From positions 53,922 through 117,921 of the forward strand of contig CAZMRF010000005.1 of assembly GCA_964568735.1 (NCBI GenBank): a stretch of DNA of 64,000 nucleotides, in the 5' to 3' direction. Shown piece by piece: positions 50,967 to 60,293 of the stretch. Under the pieces are notes generated by a model. That model made no database searches, was not told the DNA's origin, and saw only the letters and a program-made list of their open reading frames with translations. The stretch is from CAZMRF01 sp964568735 (GTDB lineage: Bacteria > Acidobacteriota > Polarisedimenticolia > JACPZX01). Numbering within the stretch: the stretch's first letter is position 1; each line of letters begins with the position of its first letter. A program made the position numbers and the translations under genes.

Positions 50967-51245
50967 GAGATCCAGACTCTGCCCCGAGTCGGGGGTAACA
51001 GTCTAGCCCAGGGCCCGCCGCTCACGAACACGAGGAAGCTGCCCCGGCGGAGAGTGAGCAACACCTCTCCCCCGGGGGCCTACGTGTCATGCAGGCCCGA
51101 TCTCTTGCTTTCGATTGTCAAAGAACGATTCCGGTCCGCGCCAGGCGTTCGGACCGGCGGCTCACCTGGTAGCGAGTCCCATTAGCCTTCTGACAAACTC
51201 ACGGTCAGAAACAGCTTCCAGTACCGCGCGCCCGCCGAATCTCGT

Positions 51246-52022
51246 TCACACAGCCGCCGCCCTCATGGAGGGTGACTCGCCAGGCGCAGACGCGTGCAGT
51301 CGCGACTCGTCGTGGCATCGCGTGGCGGGAGGGCCGGCGACGGTCTGAGCAGCCGACGCAGACGCGTGCAGGTCCGGTTGATCCTGATTCGATGCGTTGG
51401 GGATGACCGTGGTCGTGGGAACCCCGGGCGCAGACGCGTGCAGTCGCGGCTTCCGGCACGGAACGAGAACGATCCCCTCCGGCGCCGGACCGCCAAAGAG
51501 CAACTCCCAGACTTCAGGCCGTTCTTCTCGAATCAGCTCCCAGAATCCGACCTCGTCCTCGAGCTTCCGGAGCGTGACTTCCTCCGTTCGCCGTACCCAT
51601 TCGGCAGTCGTGGCCTTCGTGGCGACCCGCCCGCAGAGGAGCGTCCGGCGAAGAGTGAGTTGGCCCGCGACGTAGTCGGTGAGGCGCACGAAGCCGAGCC
51701 CGCGATACAGGTCGCCCGAGCGCAACAGGCGTAGCGTCGAACCGAGAGCCAGCTCGACGAGGGCGGCCCTTCGAAGCTTCGCCGATGAGCGCTCTGACCG
51801 CCCGAGACCGCGAAGCGGCCTGGCCGCTGCCCTCGCGGCAGAGATGTCTCGTGGACTGCCTCGAACCTGGAGACCGGTGGCGCTCGCGACTGAGGCGCCG
51901 TCTGAACCTACGGGCGTGAGAGTCGCCGCGCTGTCGATCGAAGCGCGTCGAATTGTTGCGCTCCGGGCGCCGGGATCGGTGCCGGCGCCGGCCTCAGGCG
52001 CCACTCTAGCCTCGCGATACAT
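51246..52022 (-). CDS. DUF222-like protein without HNH domain, with LHASAP repeats
   Basis: The ATG at 52022 lies after a strong promoter. The 258-residue protein has an Ala/Arg-rich start, then a helical core with LRLLRSGDLYRGLGFVRLTD plus YVAGQL, which matches the DUF222-like core of the gene at 62714 (LLRALRDGDLLRRLGYVRL then GDYV). The core is followed by EVTLRKLEDEVGFWELIREE and a C-terminal low-complexity tail with three RLHASAP-like repeats encoded by the 14-mer GCAGACGCGTGCAG on the other strand. DUF222 proteins usually carry an HNH endonuclease domain; none is present, so this copy is short or degraded. The stretches 50967-51245 and 52101-52725 have no gene. Confidence 0.55.
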   Translation of the reverse strand: MYREARVAPEAGAGTDPGARSATIRRASIDSAATLTPVGSDGASVASATGLQVRGSPRDISAARAAARPLRGLGRSERSSAKLRRAALVELALGSTLRLLRSGDLYRGLGFVRLTDYVAGQLTLRRTLLCGRVATKATTAEWVRRTEEVTLRKLEDEVGFWELIREERPEVWELLFGGPAPEGIVLVPCRKPRLHASAPGVPTTTVIPNASNQDQPDLHASASAAQTVAGPPATRCHDESRLHASAPGESPSMRAAAV

Positions 52023-52068
52023 GCGAACCTCTCGGGAGCACGGGCCCAGGACTCTGACAGGTGCGTAG

Positions 52069-52097
52069 ATTGTACGCGAATATAAAACGAATGTCAA
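52069..52097 (-). promoter_or_regulatory. Near-consensus sigma-70 promoter of the DUF222-like gene
   Basis: On the leftward strand TTGACA (52097-52092), a 17-base spacer and TACAAT (52074-52069). It is one base from consensus in the -10 element. The same layout (TTGACA, 17, TACTGT) precedes the related gene at 62714, and the leader shares ACCTGxCAGAGxCC. Confidence 0.7.
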
Positions 52098-52180
52098 GGG
52101 TTTTTTTAGTAGAGCAGGCCGACACGACGCAGGTCAGAGGCACCAGGTAGACATCACGGTGGCGAACGCTCGTGGCGCCC

Positions 52181-52200
52181 GAGGGGAACTTTTTCCCCTC
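52181..52200. repeat. Perfect 8-bp hairpin in a gene-free stretch
   Basis: GAGGGGAA and TTCCCCTC enclose CTTT; a longer inverted repeat, CCTGTCCGGG at 52494-52503 with CCCGGACAGG at 52529-52538, lies further on. 52098-52725 otherwise shows nothing. Confidence 0.5.
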
Positions 52201-52725
52201 ACAACGAGAGTGTGACCACGGATCGCCTTCGGCTCTTCACCCGACCGCTTTCGGAAAACACATCAAATTGGCTATTGGAGGCCTCTTGAGGCCTTTCCTG
52301 AAACTGGCCTCCGCCTACGAGATCGCTGGCATCAGCTATGCAGTTGTACTTGAGGAGACGAGGGAGAGGTCGGGGGAGACCAAATCCCTCGGATCCGATC
52401 CGGGCCGAATGGGCATCGTGCCTTCCGGGAGACCCAGCACTCCTGGATCGGCCCGGATCCACGTGGGCTTCACCCCGGCCCCTACCCCGGGCCCCTGTCC
52501 GGGTCATCGCCGCAGCGAGTGCGCATGGCCCGGACAGGCTTACATCTCTCGCCGCGGCGGCGAACCAGTATCCCGAACCCTCAGTCAGTCCGTGGTGGCG
52601 CGAAGCACATGGTGCCTACGCCTGTGTTGAGAGATACCCCGTGGTGCTACGGATGAATGCCGCCCAAGGCACTTCGACTGAACGGGTGATCTCCCTGGTG
52701 CAACAGGCTCTGCACGACGATGCGG

Positions 52726-53694
52726 TCAGTCGGGCCCGGGTCGGCGCAGGAAGGCTTCGATGTCGGCGGGGAGGGGCGCCTCGAAGGCTATCGGGCGCCC
52801 GTCAATGGGATGCGGAATCTCCAGCCTGAGCGCGTGGAGGAGCTGGCGCTCGGCGAGCAGCTCGCGGCGCATCTTCGCGTCAAACCCCGATGTGATGAAG
52901 CGCGGGTGGTGAGACTCTCGGGTGCCGTAGAGCTTGTCGCCCACGATGGAATGTCCCGCGGCCTGGAGGTGCACCCGTAGCTGGTGGCGCCGGCCCGTCC
53001 GCGGTCGCAGCTCGAGGAGCGTGAAGCCCGGGATCCGCTCGAGCACGCGGTAGCGCGTCCTGGCCGGCTTCCCGGCGATCGGATCGATCCCCTGCTTGAT
53101 GTGAACCGCCGATCCCCGCGCGGCGCCCAGCGGGAGATCGATCTCCCCCTCCTCGTCGCGGACCTCGCCGAAGACGACCGCGACGTAGGTCTTCACGGCC
53201 CGGCCGGAGGCGAAGGCTTCGGAGAGGTTCCGTCCTGCCTCGCGGGTCTTCCCGAGAGCCACGACACCGCTCGTCTCCCTGTCGAGCCGGTGGACGAGAT
53301 GGAGACCGCTCTCCCCTTGCAGGGCCAGAGCGCCGAGGAGTGTGGCGCCTTTCGACGAGGAGGTCCCGTGCGCGAGAAGGCCCGCCGGCTTGTCCACGAC
53401 GAGGAGCGCCGCGTCACTGTGCAGGATGGGAACGCCCGGGGACTCACCGGGCGCGAAAGCCGCCGAAGGCTCGGTCTCAGGCCAGGTGACGATCACTTCG
53501 TCGCCCGCCGCGAGCTGTGTGGAGGGGCGTGCCGTCGTCCGCCCGGCCACCTCGACCCGCGTACGGATCGCCTCCTTGATCCTCTCGCGGGACATCCGGG
53601 GGATGCGCTCCATGAGGAAATGATCCAGCCTCCGGCCGCGATCCCGGGAGGTGACCATCCAGTGGATCCGCCGCGGCCCTGCTGTGCTGCTCAT
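52726..53694 (-). CDS. RluA-family rRNA/tRNA pseudouridine synthase
   Basis: The ATG at 53694 (20 in-frame residues upstream are unlikely) gives 322 residues. An S4-like RNA-binding start (DRGRRLDHFLMERIPRMSRE) is followed by the catalytic domain with VDKPAGLLAHGTSSSKGATL and the active-site motif HLVHRLDRETSGVVALGKT (catalytic Asp in RLDRETSG), then ELRPRTGRRHQLRVHLQAAG HSIVGDKLYG-type blocks. Could be RluD, RluC or RluA-like; the target position is not fixed by sequence alone. Confidence 0.92.
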   Translation of the reverse strand: MSSTAGPRRIHWMVTSRDRGRRLDHFLMERIPRMSRERIKEAIRTRVEVAGRTTARPSTQLAAGDEVIVTWPETEPSAAFAPGESPGVPILHSDAALLVVDKPAGLLAHGTSSSKGATLLGALALQGESGLHLVHRLDRETSGVVALGKTREAGRNLSEAFASGRAVKTYVAVVFGEVRDEEGEIDLPLGAARGSAVHIKQGIDPIAGKPARTRYRVLERIPGFTLLELRPRTGRRHQLRVHLQAAGHSIVGDKLYGTRESHHPRFITSGFDAKMRRELLAERQLLHALRLEIPHPIDGRPIAFEAPLPADIEAFLRRPGPD

Positions 53695-53943
53695 TCGACA
53701 GTCCACCATTATTGATGCGGGATCGAGTAACGCGGACGACCTAGCCGAACCCATCGGTGTCTGGTGTACACGAACCGGACTGAAGGTACTGTTGCTCCCA
53801 CTCTTGCCGAGAAAAGGCCCGAACTACGCGGCGGCGCACGCCGGGACATGGGTGTTTGGAGCCGAGAGCAGCTCCCGGGCGGCCTATAATGTCCGCCTGC
53901 CGCGCACTCGTGGTCATGATGCCACGCTGATGGGAGTCTCCTC

Positions 53944-55062
53944 ATGCCGCTCCGCCTCGAAGCACTGACGCCGCCCCGCCGTCTCCTCCTGGGCCCCGGC
54001 CCGAGCGAGGTCAGCCCCGAGGTCCTCCGCGCCCTCTCTCTGCCGCTCACGGGCCATCTCGATCCTTTCTTCCTCGGGATGATGGACGAGATCATGGAGG
54101 CCCTGCGCGCCGTCTTCCAGACGGAGAACCGGCTCACGCTGCCCATCTCGGGAACGGGAACGGCGGGGATGGAGGCGGCCATCGTGAACCTCGTCCAGCC
54201 GGGGGACCGGGTGGTGGTCGGGATCTGCGGCTACTTCGGGACGAGGATCGCGGAGATGTGCAGGCGGCGGGGCGCCGAGGTCGTGGAGGTGACGGCACCC
54301 TGGGGGCATCCGGTCGATCCCGCCGAGATGGCCCGGGCCATCGCCGCCGGCCCCACGAAGGCGGCCGCCATCGTCCACGCCGAGACTTCGACGGGAGTCA
54401 TCCAGCCTCTCGGGGGGATCGCCGCCGCCATCCACGAGCAAGGTGGCTTTCTACTCGCCGACACCGTCACCTCTCTGGGAGGCGTGCCCCTCGACGTGGA
54501 CAGCATGGGGATCGACGTGGCCTGGTCGGGATCGCAGAAGTGCCTGGGTGGGCCGCCCGGGGCGGCGCCCTTCACCGTCTCGGAAAGGGCAATGGTGGCC
54601 GTGAGGTCGCGCAGGACTCCCCCACCCTTCTACTTCGATCTCACGCTGCTGGAAGCCTACTGGAGCGGGACGAGCCGCGCCTATCACCACACGGCCCCGA
54701 TCTCGACCTTCTACGCACTGCGCGAAGCCCTCCGGCTGACGCTCGAGGAGGGGCTCGAAGCGCGGTGGACCCGGCATGCCGCAGCGGCGGCCGCGCTCGC
54801 CGAAGGCGCCGCGGCGGTCGGGATCGAGTTGCTCGTGGAGCCGCACTCGCGGCTGGGCGTGCTCACGACATTGCGCGTGCCGGGCGGAGTGGACGAGAAA
54901 GAGGTGCGGCGCCGCCTCCTCGAGGAGGAGGGCATCGAGATCGCGGGCGGCCTCGGCCCCCTCGCCGGGAAGATCTGGCGCGTCGGCCTGATGGGCCACG
55001 GGGCGCGCATCGAGAACGTCGAGCGTCTCCTATCCGCCCTGAAGCGGATCCTGGGCCGGTAG
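53944..55062 (+). CDS. Class V aminotransferase, alanine-glyoxylate aminotransferase type
   Basis: A 372-residue protein with LLLGPGPSEVSPEVLRALSL near the start, ISGTGTAGMEAAIVNLVQPG, LLADTVTSLGGVPLDVDSMG and WSGSQKCLGGPPGAAPF with the PLP-binding Lys after SQ. These are class V features as in AGXT (alanine + glyoxylate to pyruvate + glycine) and serine-pyruvate aminotransferases. Seventeen bases separate it from the pirin gene. It could act with the HOGA-like aldolase at 60290, which releases glyoxylate, although that gene is 5 kb away in the other orientation. Confidence 0.85.
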   Translation: MPLRLEALTPPRRLLLGPGPSEVSPEVLRALSLPLTGHLDPFFLGMMDEIMEALRAVFQTENRLTLPISGTGTAGMEAAIVNLVQPGDRVVVGICGYFGTRIAEMCRRRGAEVVEVTAPWGHPVDPAEMARAIAAGPTKAAAIVHAETSTGVIQPLGGIAAAIHEQGGFLLADTVTSLGGVPLDVDSMGIDVAWSGSQKCLGGPPGAAPFTVSERAMVAVRSRRTPPPFYFDLTLLEAYWSGTSRAYHHTAPISTFYALREALRLTLEEGLEARWTRHAAAAAALAEGAAAVGIELLVEPHSRLGVLTTLRVPGGVDEKEVRRRLLEEEGIEIAGGLGPLAGKIWRVGLMGHGARIENVERLLSALKRILGR

Positions 55063-55079
55063 GTTCACACGGAGGCAGC

Positions 55080-55994
55080 ATGTCCATTCGACCGATCAAG
55101 CGGCTCTCGAAGTCCAAGCCCACGATGGAGGGCGCAGGCGTTCATCTTCGCCGCGCCTTCGGCTTCGGCAATACGGCGGAGGTCGATCCCTTCCTGCTCC
55201 TCGATGATTTCCGAAATGACCGGCCGGACGAATACCTCGCCGGATTCCCCTGGCACCCGCACCGCGGGATCGAGACGATCACCTACGTGCTCGCGGGCAA
55301 CGTCGAGCACGGCGACAGCATGGGCAACGAAGGGGTCATCGGAGCCGGCGACGTCCAGTGGATGACCGCCGGAAGCGGCATCATCCACCAGGAGATGCCG
55401 AAGGGCGACTCCAAGGGCCGAATGCACGGCTTCCAGCTCTGGGCGAACCTCCCCTCCTCCCTCAAGATGACGGCCCCCCGATACCAGGAGGTGAAGGCGG
55501 CCGACATCCCGCTCGTCGAGGACGACGACGGCGCGCGAATCCGCATCGTCTGCGGCGCCTACGGGGGCAAGCGAGGACCCGTCGACCAGGTCGCGGCCGA
55601 GCCCATCTACCTCGACGTGACGGTTCCAGCGGGCAGGAAAAAGACGCTCCCCGTCGAGACCGAACGCAACGCCTTCGCCTACGTCTTCGAGGGATCAGGC
55701 AAGTTCTGCAATGCCTCCGGTCCCCTCTCGGTGCCCACCGAAGGAGTCTCCTGGTCCGACACGAAACCCCCGACGGAGGTGGACAACCGCTCCCTCGTCC
55801 TCTTCGATCGCGGTGACGAGATCGCCGTCGAGCCCGGGGAAAAGGGAATCCGATTCCTCCTCGTCTCCGGCAAGCCCATCCGCGAGCCGGTAGCCTGGTA
55901 CGGCCCCATCGTGATGAACACCCAGGAGGAGCTGAGGCGAGCCTTCGAGGAGCTGGAGCGCGGGACATTCCTCAAACCCCAAACGCGACCCTGA
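55080..55994 (+). CDS. Pirin-family protein
   Basis: The ATG at 55080 after GGAGGCAGC gives 304 residues. The bicupin pattern is clear: FLLLDDFRNDRPDEYLAGFP, WHPHRGIETITYVLAGNVEH, GDVQWMTAGSGIIHQEMPKG and later VPAGRKKTLPVETERNAFAY with the iron-binding His/Glu residues of pirin's N-terminal cupin (HPHRG, H.E). Bacterial pirins bind metal; some have quercetinase activity or bind partner enzymes. Function here unknown. Confidence 0.9.
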   Translation: MSIRPIKRLSKSKPTMEGAGVHLRRAFGFGNTAEVDPFLLLDDFRNDRPDEYLAGFPWHPHRGIETITYVLAGNVEHGDSMGNEGVIGAGDVQWMTAGSGIIHQEMPKGDSKGRMHGFQLWANLPSSLKMTAPRYQEVKAADIPLVEDDDGARIRIVCGAYGGKRGPVDQVAAEPIYLDVTVPAGRKKTLPVETERNAFAYVFEGSGKFCNASGPLSVPTEGVSWSDTKPPTEVDNRSLVLFDRGDEIAVEPGEKGIRFLLVSGKPIREPVAWYGPIVMNTQEELRRAFEELERGTFLKPQTRP

Positions 55995-56249
55995 GAAACC
56001 CGATGCCTGTCTGTATCGCTGATAGGAGCAATGCGGATCCGCACGACCCGTTAGTGTTCGGATTTCGGTACGCTATGCCAATACGCCGCAAGCCGTGTCA
56101 CAATACAAATCCGTACGTGGAGGGCACTTCGCGACAAAACATACGGTCCGAAACGGGCCTACACGACACTTCTACGCCGCGTACACCCATCCAGAGTCAT
56201 GACAATTCAATGTTCGGCGGACAGAGCAGCGTGAAGCACGGAGTCGTGA

Positions 56250-56861
56250 ATGCGCGAAAGTGATTTTAGAAGACTGACTGGATGGGTTGATTACGACCGG
56301 CCTCACTTGAAGAGCCTCACCAAGCCGCAGGAGGTTCGTTACTTTCAGGCTCGGGTGCAACGCACTGTAGTTGCCCCACTCCGGCGCATGTGTGCTGATG
56401 ATAGGCGAGGGTGGAAGTTCGAGAGTCCGCTTCTTTGCCTCGGTACATGCACCTGCTGTGCCATTGAGGCGCTTGGCAAGTTCTATACGGGTAAGTTGAG
56501 CGGTCGAGGTGTGAGCGGCGCAAACTTCGTCGCCTTTGTTCAGAACTACATGAATCCGGGTTGGCTGTCGAATAGTTTTAGCGAGCAGCGATACGTTGAT
56601 CACCTCTGGGCTTCGTTTCGAAATGGACTGGCGCACGGGTTCGCGATCAAACAGGGTGGCTTCGAATACCAGCGCGTGCCGTATCAGGTCAAGCTCGTAG
56701 GCGGTGTCCATCAACTCGAAATCGATCCCGCGCGCCTATTCAGCGACTTCAAGCACGGCTTTACTAGATTCGTGCGCGACCTTCGCACAGCCGGGCCACA
56801 CGACCCCTTGTTCGTCAGGTTTCATACTGCCTTCGACGGTGTGTTCATCCGTGGGGACTAG
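56250..56861 (+). CDS. Uncharacterised protein with an RNxxxH (HEPN-like) motif
   Basis: A 203-residue protein in a lower-GC stretch (about 56.0-57.2 kb) between core genes. The segment WASFRNGLAHGFAIKQGGFE contains RNGLAH, the R-N-x3-H signature of HEPN RNases and related apoenzymes; helices surround it (CCAIEALGKFYTGKL; FVAFVQNYMNPGWL). No partner antitoxin such as a nucleotidyltransferase is visible next to it. The 56,862-57,455 stretch holds only a broken SnoaL-like fragment. May be an acquired stress or defence protein; function is inferred from one motif. Confidence 0.5.
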   Translation: MRESDFRRLTGWVDYDRPHLKSLTKPQEVRYFQARVQRTVVAPLRRMCADDRRGWKFESPLLCLGTCTCCAIEALGKFYTGKLSGRGVSGANFVAFVQNYMNPGWLSNSFSEQRYVDHLWASFRNGLAHGFAIKQGGFEYQRVPYQVKLVGGVHQLEIDPARLFSDFKHGFTRFVRDLRTAGPHDPLFVRFHTAFDGVFIRGD

Positions 56862-57009
56862 TATTCTCTCGCGGTGCCGCCGAACACTTATGAGGCCCCC
56901 TCCGGTCAAGAGACGTTTTTCACCCCTTCGCGAGGAGGTGGAGCCTCCTCGCAGCTCTGATGGTCACGCTCCGTGGGCGTGCCGTGCTCCGGCTTGATTT
57001 CGAGGCACG

Positions 57010-57267
57010 GTGTGCGTGTCGACTCTGCACCAAACGCTTATCGAGGCTCAGGCCCCGCCCCTCCACCCTTTCGGTGAAGGCGTTTCAGGCTCTGCGAGGC
57101 TGCGAGCGCAGGGCACCCGCGTCCTAGAAACACATCGGTACCCTCATGCCGCGACCTTCGCACGACAACGAGGCGCCTCTGACATTGCGAAGTTCACGCT
57201 CACGTTGCGTAAGGGTGCTGATGGTCGCTGGCTGATCATGTCCGGCATGGACAATGGAAACTTCTGA
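57010..57267 (+). pseudogene. Fragment resembling the end of a SnoaL/DUF4440-like protein
   Basis: The last about 35 codons of an 85-codon frame, IAKFTLTLRKGADGRWLIMS plus GMDNGNF, match the C-terminal strand-turn-strand (GRW-I--D) of the DUF4440/SnoaL fold. The first 50 residues have no such pattern and no ribosome-binding site is visible. Likely a gene remnant. Confidence 0.35.
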
Positions 57268-57455
57268 CCGTAGGGATGCTCCAGAGTAGGAGGCTTCTGA
57301 GCGACGCCATGAAGCCGACGGCGAGCGTGGGCGCTCTCGCCCAGGACAAGGCACGTCCGGGCTCGCCCTCGGCGCCCTACGCCGCGCGTTTGGCGGCTCC
57401 AAGCGGTGCTGATCCTCGGCAAGTTCGCTCTCCTGGCAATGGGAGGTAAGAGAAC

Positions 57456-58268
57456 ATGAACGTAGATGCTGTGACCTGGGGCTACCTGGATCAGTTTACC
57501 TGGCAACATGTAGCACTTGCCCTCATCGTGCTCGTTGTGGCGAGGCTCCTGGCTTTCGTGCTTCGAGGAGTGCTTCGCCGGGTCGCCGAAGGGGCCCAGC
57601 CCCACCTGCGACTTTTGATCCTGCGCGCCATACCGATCACCCGCCTTCTAATCGGAGTAGCGGCTCTGATCGTCGTCGTCCCGATCTTCTTCGAACCGAC
57701 CTTCGCCAATGCCATTGCGCTGGTAGCGAGCGTTGGTCTGGCGCTGGCCTTTCTGTTCAAGGACTACGCTAGCGGCCTGGTTGCCGGACTCGTGATTGTG
57801 CTAGAGAATGCCTACCAGCCGGGAGATTGGATAGAACTGGGTGGCATCTATGGGGAGGTGAAGACGATTGATTTACGAGCTACGCGGCTCGAGACAGCCG
57901 ACGATACCGAAGTGATCATCCCTCACTCGCGGATCTGGTCGAGCAGCATCGCCAACGCCACCAGCGGCGATCGAAGCCTGCTGTGTGTCGCGGAGTTCTA
58001 CTTACACCCCGATCATGACCCTGTCGGGGTGCGGGCGCAGCTCGCGCAGATCGCAGAGAGTAGCTCGTATCGGAAGATCGACACACCCGTCGCTGTGATT
58101 GTCACAGAAAAACCCTGGGGAACAAGATACCGCCTCAAAGCCTATGTGAAGGAAAGCCGCGATCAGTTTCTTTTCATCACCGATTTGACGCTTCGTGCCA
58201 AGGTAGCTCTCCGGGCAATGGGCATCCGCTTTGCGCAGGCACCCTACGCGCAGGGGGAGCCTGGCTAG
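57456..58268 (+). CDS. MscS-family mechanosensitive channel
   Basis: A 270-residue inner-membrane protein with three N-terminal helices. The pore helix and beta domain are typical: ASVGLALAFLFKDYASGLVA with Gly/Ala packing, then GLVIVLENAYQPGDWIELGG and VIIPHSRIWSSSIANATSG. A C-terminal alpha-beta part follows. It releases solutes on osmotic downshock. Seems to be a standard-size small MscS. Confidence 0.9.
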   Translation: MNVDAVTWGYLDQFTWQHVALALIVLVVARLLAFVLRGVLRRVAEGAQPHLRLLILRAIPITRLLIGVAALIVVVPIFFEPTFANAIALVASVGLALAFLFKDYASGLVAGLVIVLENAYQPGDWIELGGIYGEVKTIDLRATRLETADDTEVIIPHSRIWSSSIANATSGDRSLLCVAEFYLHPDHDPVGVRAQLAQIAESSSYRKIDTPVAVIVTEKPWGTRYRLKAYVKESRDQFLFITDLTLRAKVALRAMGIRFAQAPYAQGEPG

Positions 58269-58425
58269 CCCGTGTTGCCTTCTCTCTCTCTCTCTGGTCC
58301 CCCGGGGCGAGGCGCTACTGAACTACCCCGGGCTTTCCGACCGCTCAGTCACATAGGCTGAGCCCAATGTGGCTGGAGATCGGCAGGCCGCTTGATCTTG
58401 GCAGAGCACATCGGCGATCCTGATC

Positions 58426-59280
58426 TCATACTTCGAGCGGTGTGAGGTCCGCGATCGAGAGGAGCACCAGGTCAGCTCTCCGAGCACCTGCGATGTCCGA
58501 GCCCGCGGCGTCCCTCGTCCCAGCCGCGTTGCCCGTGAGGACAAGGACGGTCCTCAACCCGGCGGACGATCCTCCCTCGATGTCGTTCGTGAAATCGTCT
58601 CCCACCATCATGAGGCGGTGCGCGTCGATCCCTATGTCGGCCGCCGCAAGGTCGAAGAAGGCTTGGGCCGGCTTGCCCACGAGCTGAGCCGTCACTCCCG
58701 CGGCGTACTCGAGCGCGACGACGAAGGGGCCGGCATCGAGGACGATCTCTCCTGATTCGTTCTTCCAGGAGCGACCGCGGTGGAGAGCCAGGAGGCGCGC
58801 GCCGCGCCTCAGCGCATGGTAGGCGCTGTTCAGCCGCTCGAATGTGAATCCGGCTCCGAGGTCGCCTACGACGACCCAATCGGGGGCCGTTTCGACGGCA
58901 CGATCCATCGATGAGGTCCCGCCGGCCTGGCCATCGCTTGCGCCCGCGACGTCTTGGATGCCGGACAAATCCTCCAGGCACGTTTCCGGGACAAGGAGCA
59001 TGACGCTGTGCTTGCCTGAATCGCGGATGAGCCGCGCCGCCAGCGAGGCGGGGACGAGAATTTCCTCCGGGCGCACCTCGATGCCCGCCTCGTGGAGCGT
59101 CCTCGCGATGGCCGTGCGAGGCTTTCGGGTCGTGTTCGTCACGAGCCGGAACGGGATCGCGGCACGCCGAAGCCGGTTCAGTGCCTCCGCCGCACCCGGG
59201 ATCGCACGCACCCCGTCGAGCAGCGTCCCGTCCACGTCGATGAGGACGCCTTCGATCCCATCGATCCAGCCGGCGGTCAC
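58426..59280 (-). CDS. HAD-superfamily hydrolase, NagD/PPM-like
   Basis: The GTG at 59280 overlaps the upstream stop by four bases and gives 284 residues: VLIDVDGTLLDGVRAIPGAA (motif I), FRLVTNTTRKPRTAIARTLH (motif II, NagD-like), then a C2 cap, AQLVGKPAQAFFDLAAADIG (motif III Lys) and MMVGDDFTNDIEGGSSAGLR (motif IV). Fits phosphatases such as the phospholysine/pyridoxal-type group TIGR01458. Last gene of a three-gene leftward unit. Confidence 0.85.
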   Translation of the reverse strand: MTAGWIDGIEGVLIDVDGTLLDGVRAIPGAAEALNRLRRAAIPFRLVTNTTRKPRTAIARTLHEAGIEVRPEEILVPASLAARLIRDSGKHSVMLLVPETCLEDLSGIQDVAGASDGQAGGTSSMDRAVETAPDWVVVGDLGAGFTFERLNSAYHALRRGARLLALHRGRSWKNESGEIVLDAGPFVVALEYAAGVTAQLVGKPAQAFFDLAAADIGIDAHRLMMVGDDFTNDIEGGSSAGLRTVLVLTGNAAGTRDAAGSDIAGARRADLVLLSIADLTPLEV

Positions 59281-60293
59281 GGGGCGGCTAGCCCCAACTC
59301 CGCCACGTAGGCCTCCGCCAGCGCAAGCTCCTTCGCCCTGTGCACGTACTGCGGCGGCTCGCCCGCTCGGTAGTAGTCGCGGTACCAGCGGGCCACTCGC
59401 TCCAGCCACACGGGCCAAGGGGTCGGGCTCCAGCCCAGCTCCTCGCGGGCGCGGCGGATCATGAGCACCTGGCTTGCAGCCTGGCTGAAGGGTGAGAAGG
59501 TCCGGTCGAGGCCGCGGGCGTCGATGACGTGGAATGGGATCGAGAGCGTCGCCGCCTTCCGGCCGAGGAGATCCGCGGAGAGGCGCACGAGGCTCCTCAC
59601 ATCCATGATCTCCTCGGCTGCGAGGTTGTAAGCGCGCCCGGCCGCACGTTCGTTGGCCGTGATCCCCGCGAGGACTCCCACCACGTCGTCCACGAAGACG
59701 TGGCGGAAGCAGTTGGCTCCCGAGTCGGGAAGGACGAGGGGCCGGCCGTCATCGATCCGGTAGAAGTAGGAGATGTAGCGCAGGGAGGGATCGGTCTCTC
59801 CTCCCACGATGGGCAGCCGGAAGGTCGTCGCGGGCAGCGTGCCGGCTCGATGGGCGGAGAAGATGGTCTCTTCGGCCTTGCGCTTGCCGTATCCGTACGT
59901 GTACTCGATGCTGCCGGGGCGCTCCGGGACATCGCCGAGCCTGTCGAACTCCTCTTCCGGGACGGGGCAGGGGAACTCGCCCGTGCACCAGTAGACGCTC
60001 CCGGTGGAGATCATCACGTAGCGGGCGGTGCGGCCGCCGAAGGCCTCGACGGCCATCGCGGCGTCGGCCGCGTCGTAGCAGAGGAGGTCGAAGATGGCGT
60101 CGCGGCCCGCGTGGGCCGCGCGGGCGAGGTCCGCGGGGTTGCGCCGATCTCCGACGACGCGACGCACGCGGCTCCCGAACGGATCGACACGCTGCCCCCG
60201 GTTCAGAAGGGTGACGTGATCTCCCCTCTCGAGGAGCCGCTCGACAAGGCGCCGGCCGATGAACCGGCTGCCTCCAAGGACGAGCGCCTTCAC
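59277..60293 (-). CDS. NAD-dependent epimerase/dehydratase, SDR family
   Basis: The GTG at 60293 gives 338 residues starting VKALVLGGSRFIGRRLVERL, with the Rossmann GGSRFIG (GxxGxxG-like) motif. YVMISTGSVYWCTGEFP and YTYGYGKRKAEETI include the SDR Tyr-x3-Lys (YGKRK). Typical extended SDR length. Similar to chloroplast stem-loop-binding protein/CSP41-type or UDP-sugar epimerases; substrate unclear. It overlaps both neighbours by four bases. Confidence 0.8.
   Translation of the reverse strand: MKALVLGGSRFIGRRLVERLLERGDHVTLLNRGQRVDPFGSRVRRVVGDRRNPADLARAAHAGRDAIFDLLCYDAADAAMAVEAFGGRTARYVMISTGSVYWCTGEFPCPVPEEEFDRLGDVPERPGSIEYTYGYGKRKAEETIFSAHRAGTLPATTFRLPIVGGETDPSLRYISYFYRIDDGRPLVLPDSGANCFRHVFVDDVVGVLAGITANERAAGRAYNLAAEEIMDVRSLVRLSADLLGRKAATLSIPFHVIDARGLDRTFSPFSQAASQVLMIRRAREELGWSPTPWPVWLERVARWYRDYYRAGEPPQYVHRAKELALAEAYVAELGLAAP

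Noticed and set aside
51286..51443. Three 14-mer repeats GCAGACGCGTGCAG as a CRISPR or mobile repeat
   Set aside because: Spacing is irregular and all copies are in frame within the LHASAP tail of the leftward gene.
58280..58296. CT-rich microsatellite after the MscS gene as a phase-variation tract
   Set aside because: It is downstream of the stop codon and outside any promoter or coding frame.
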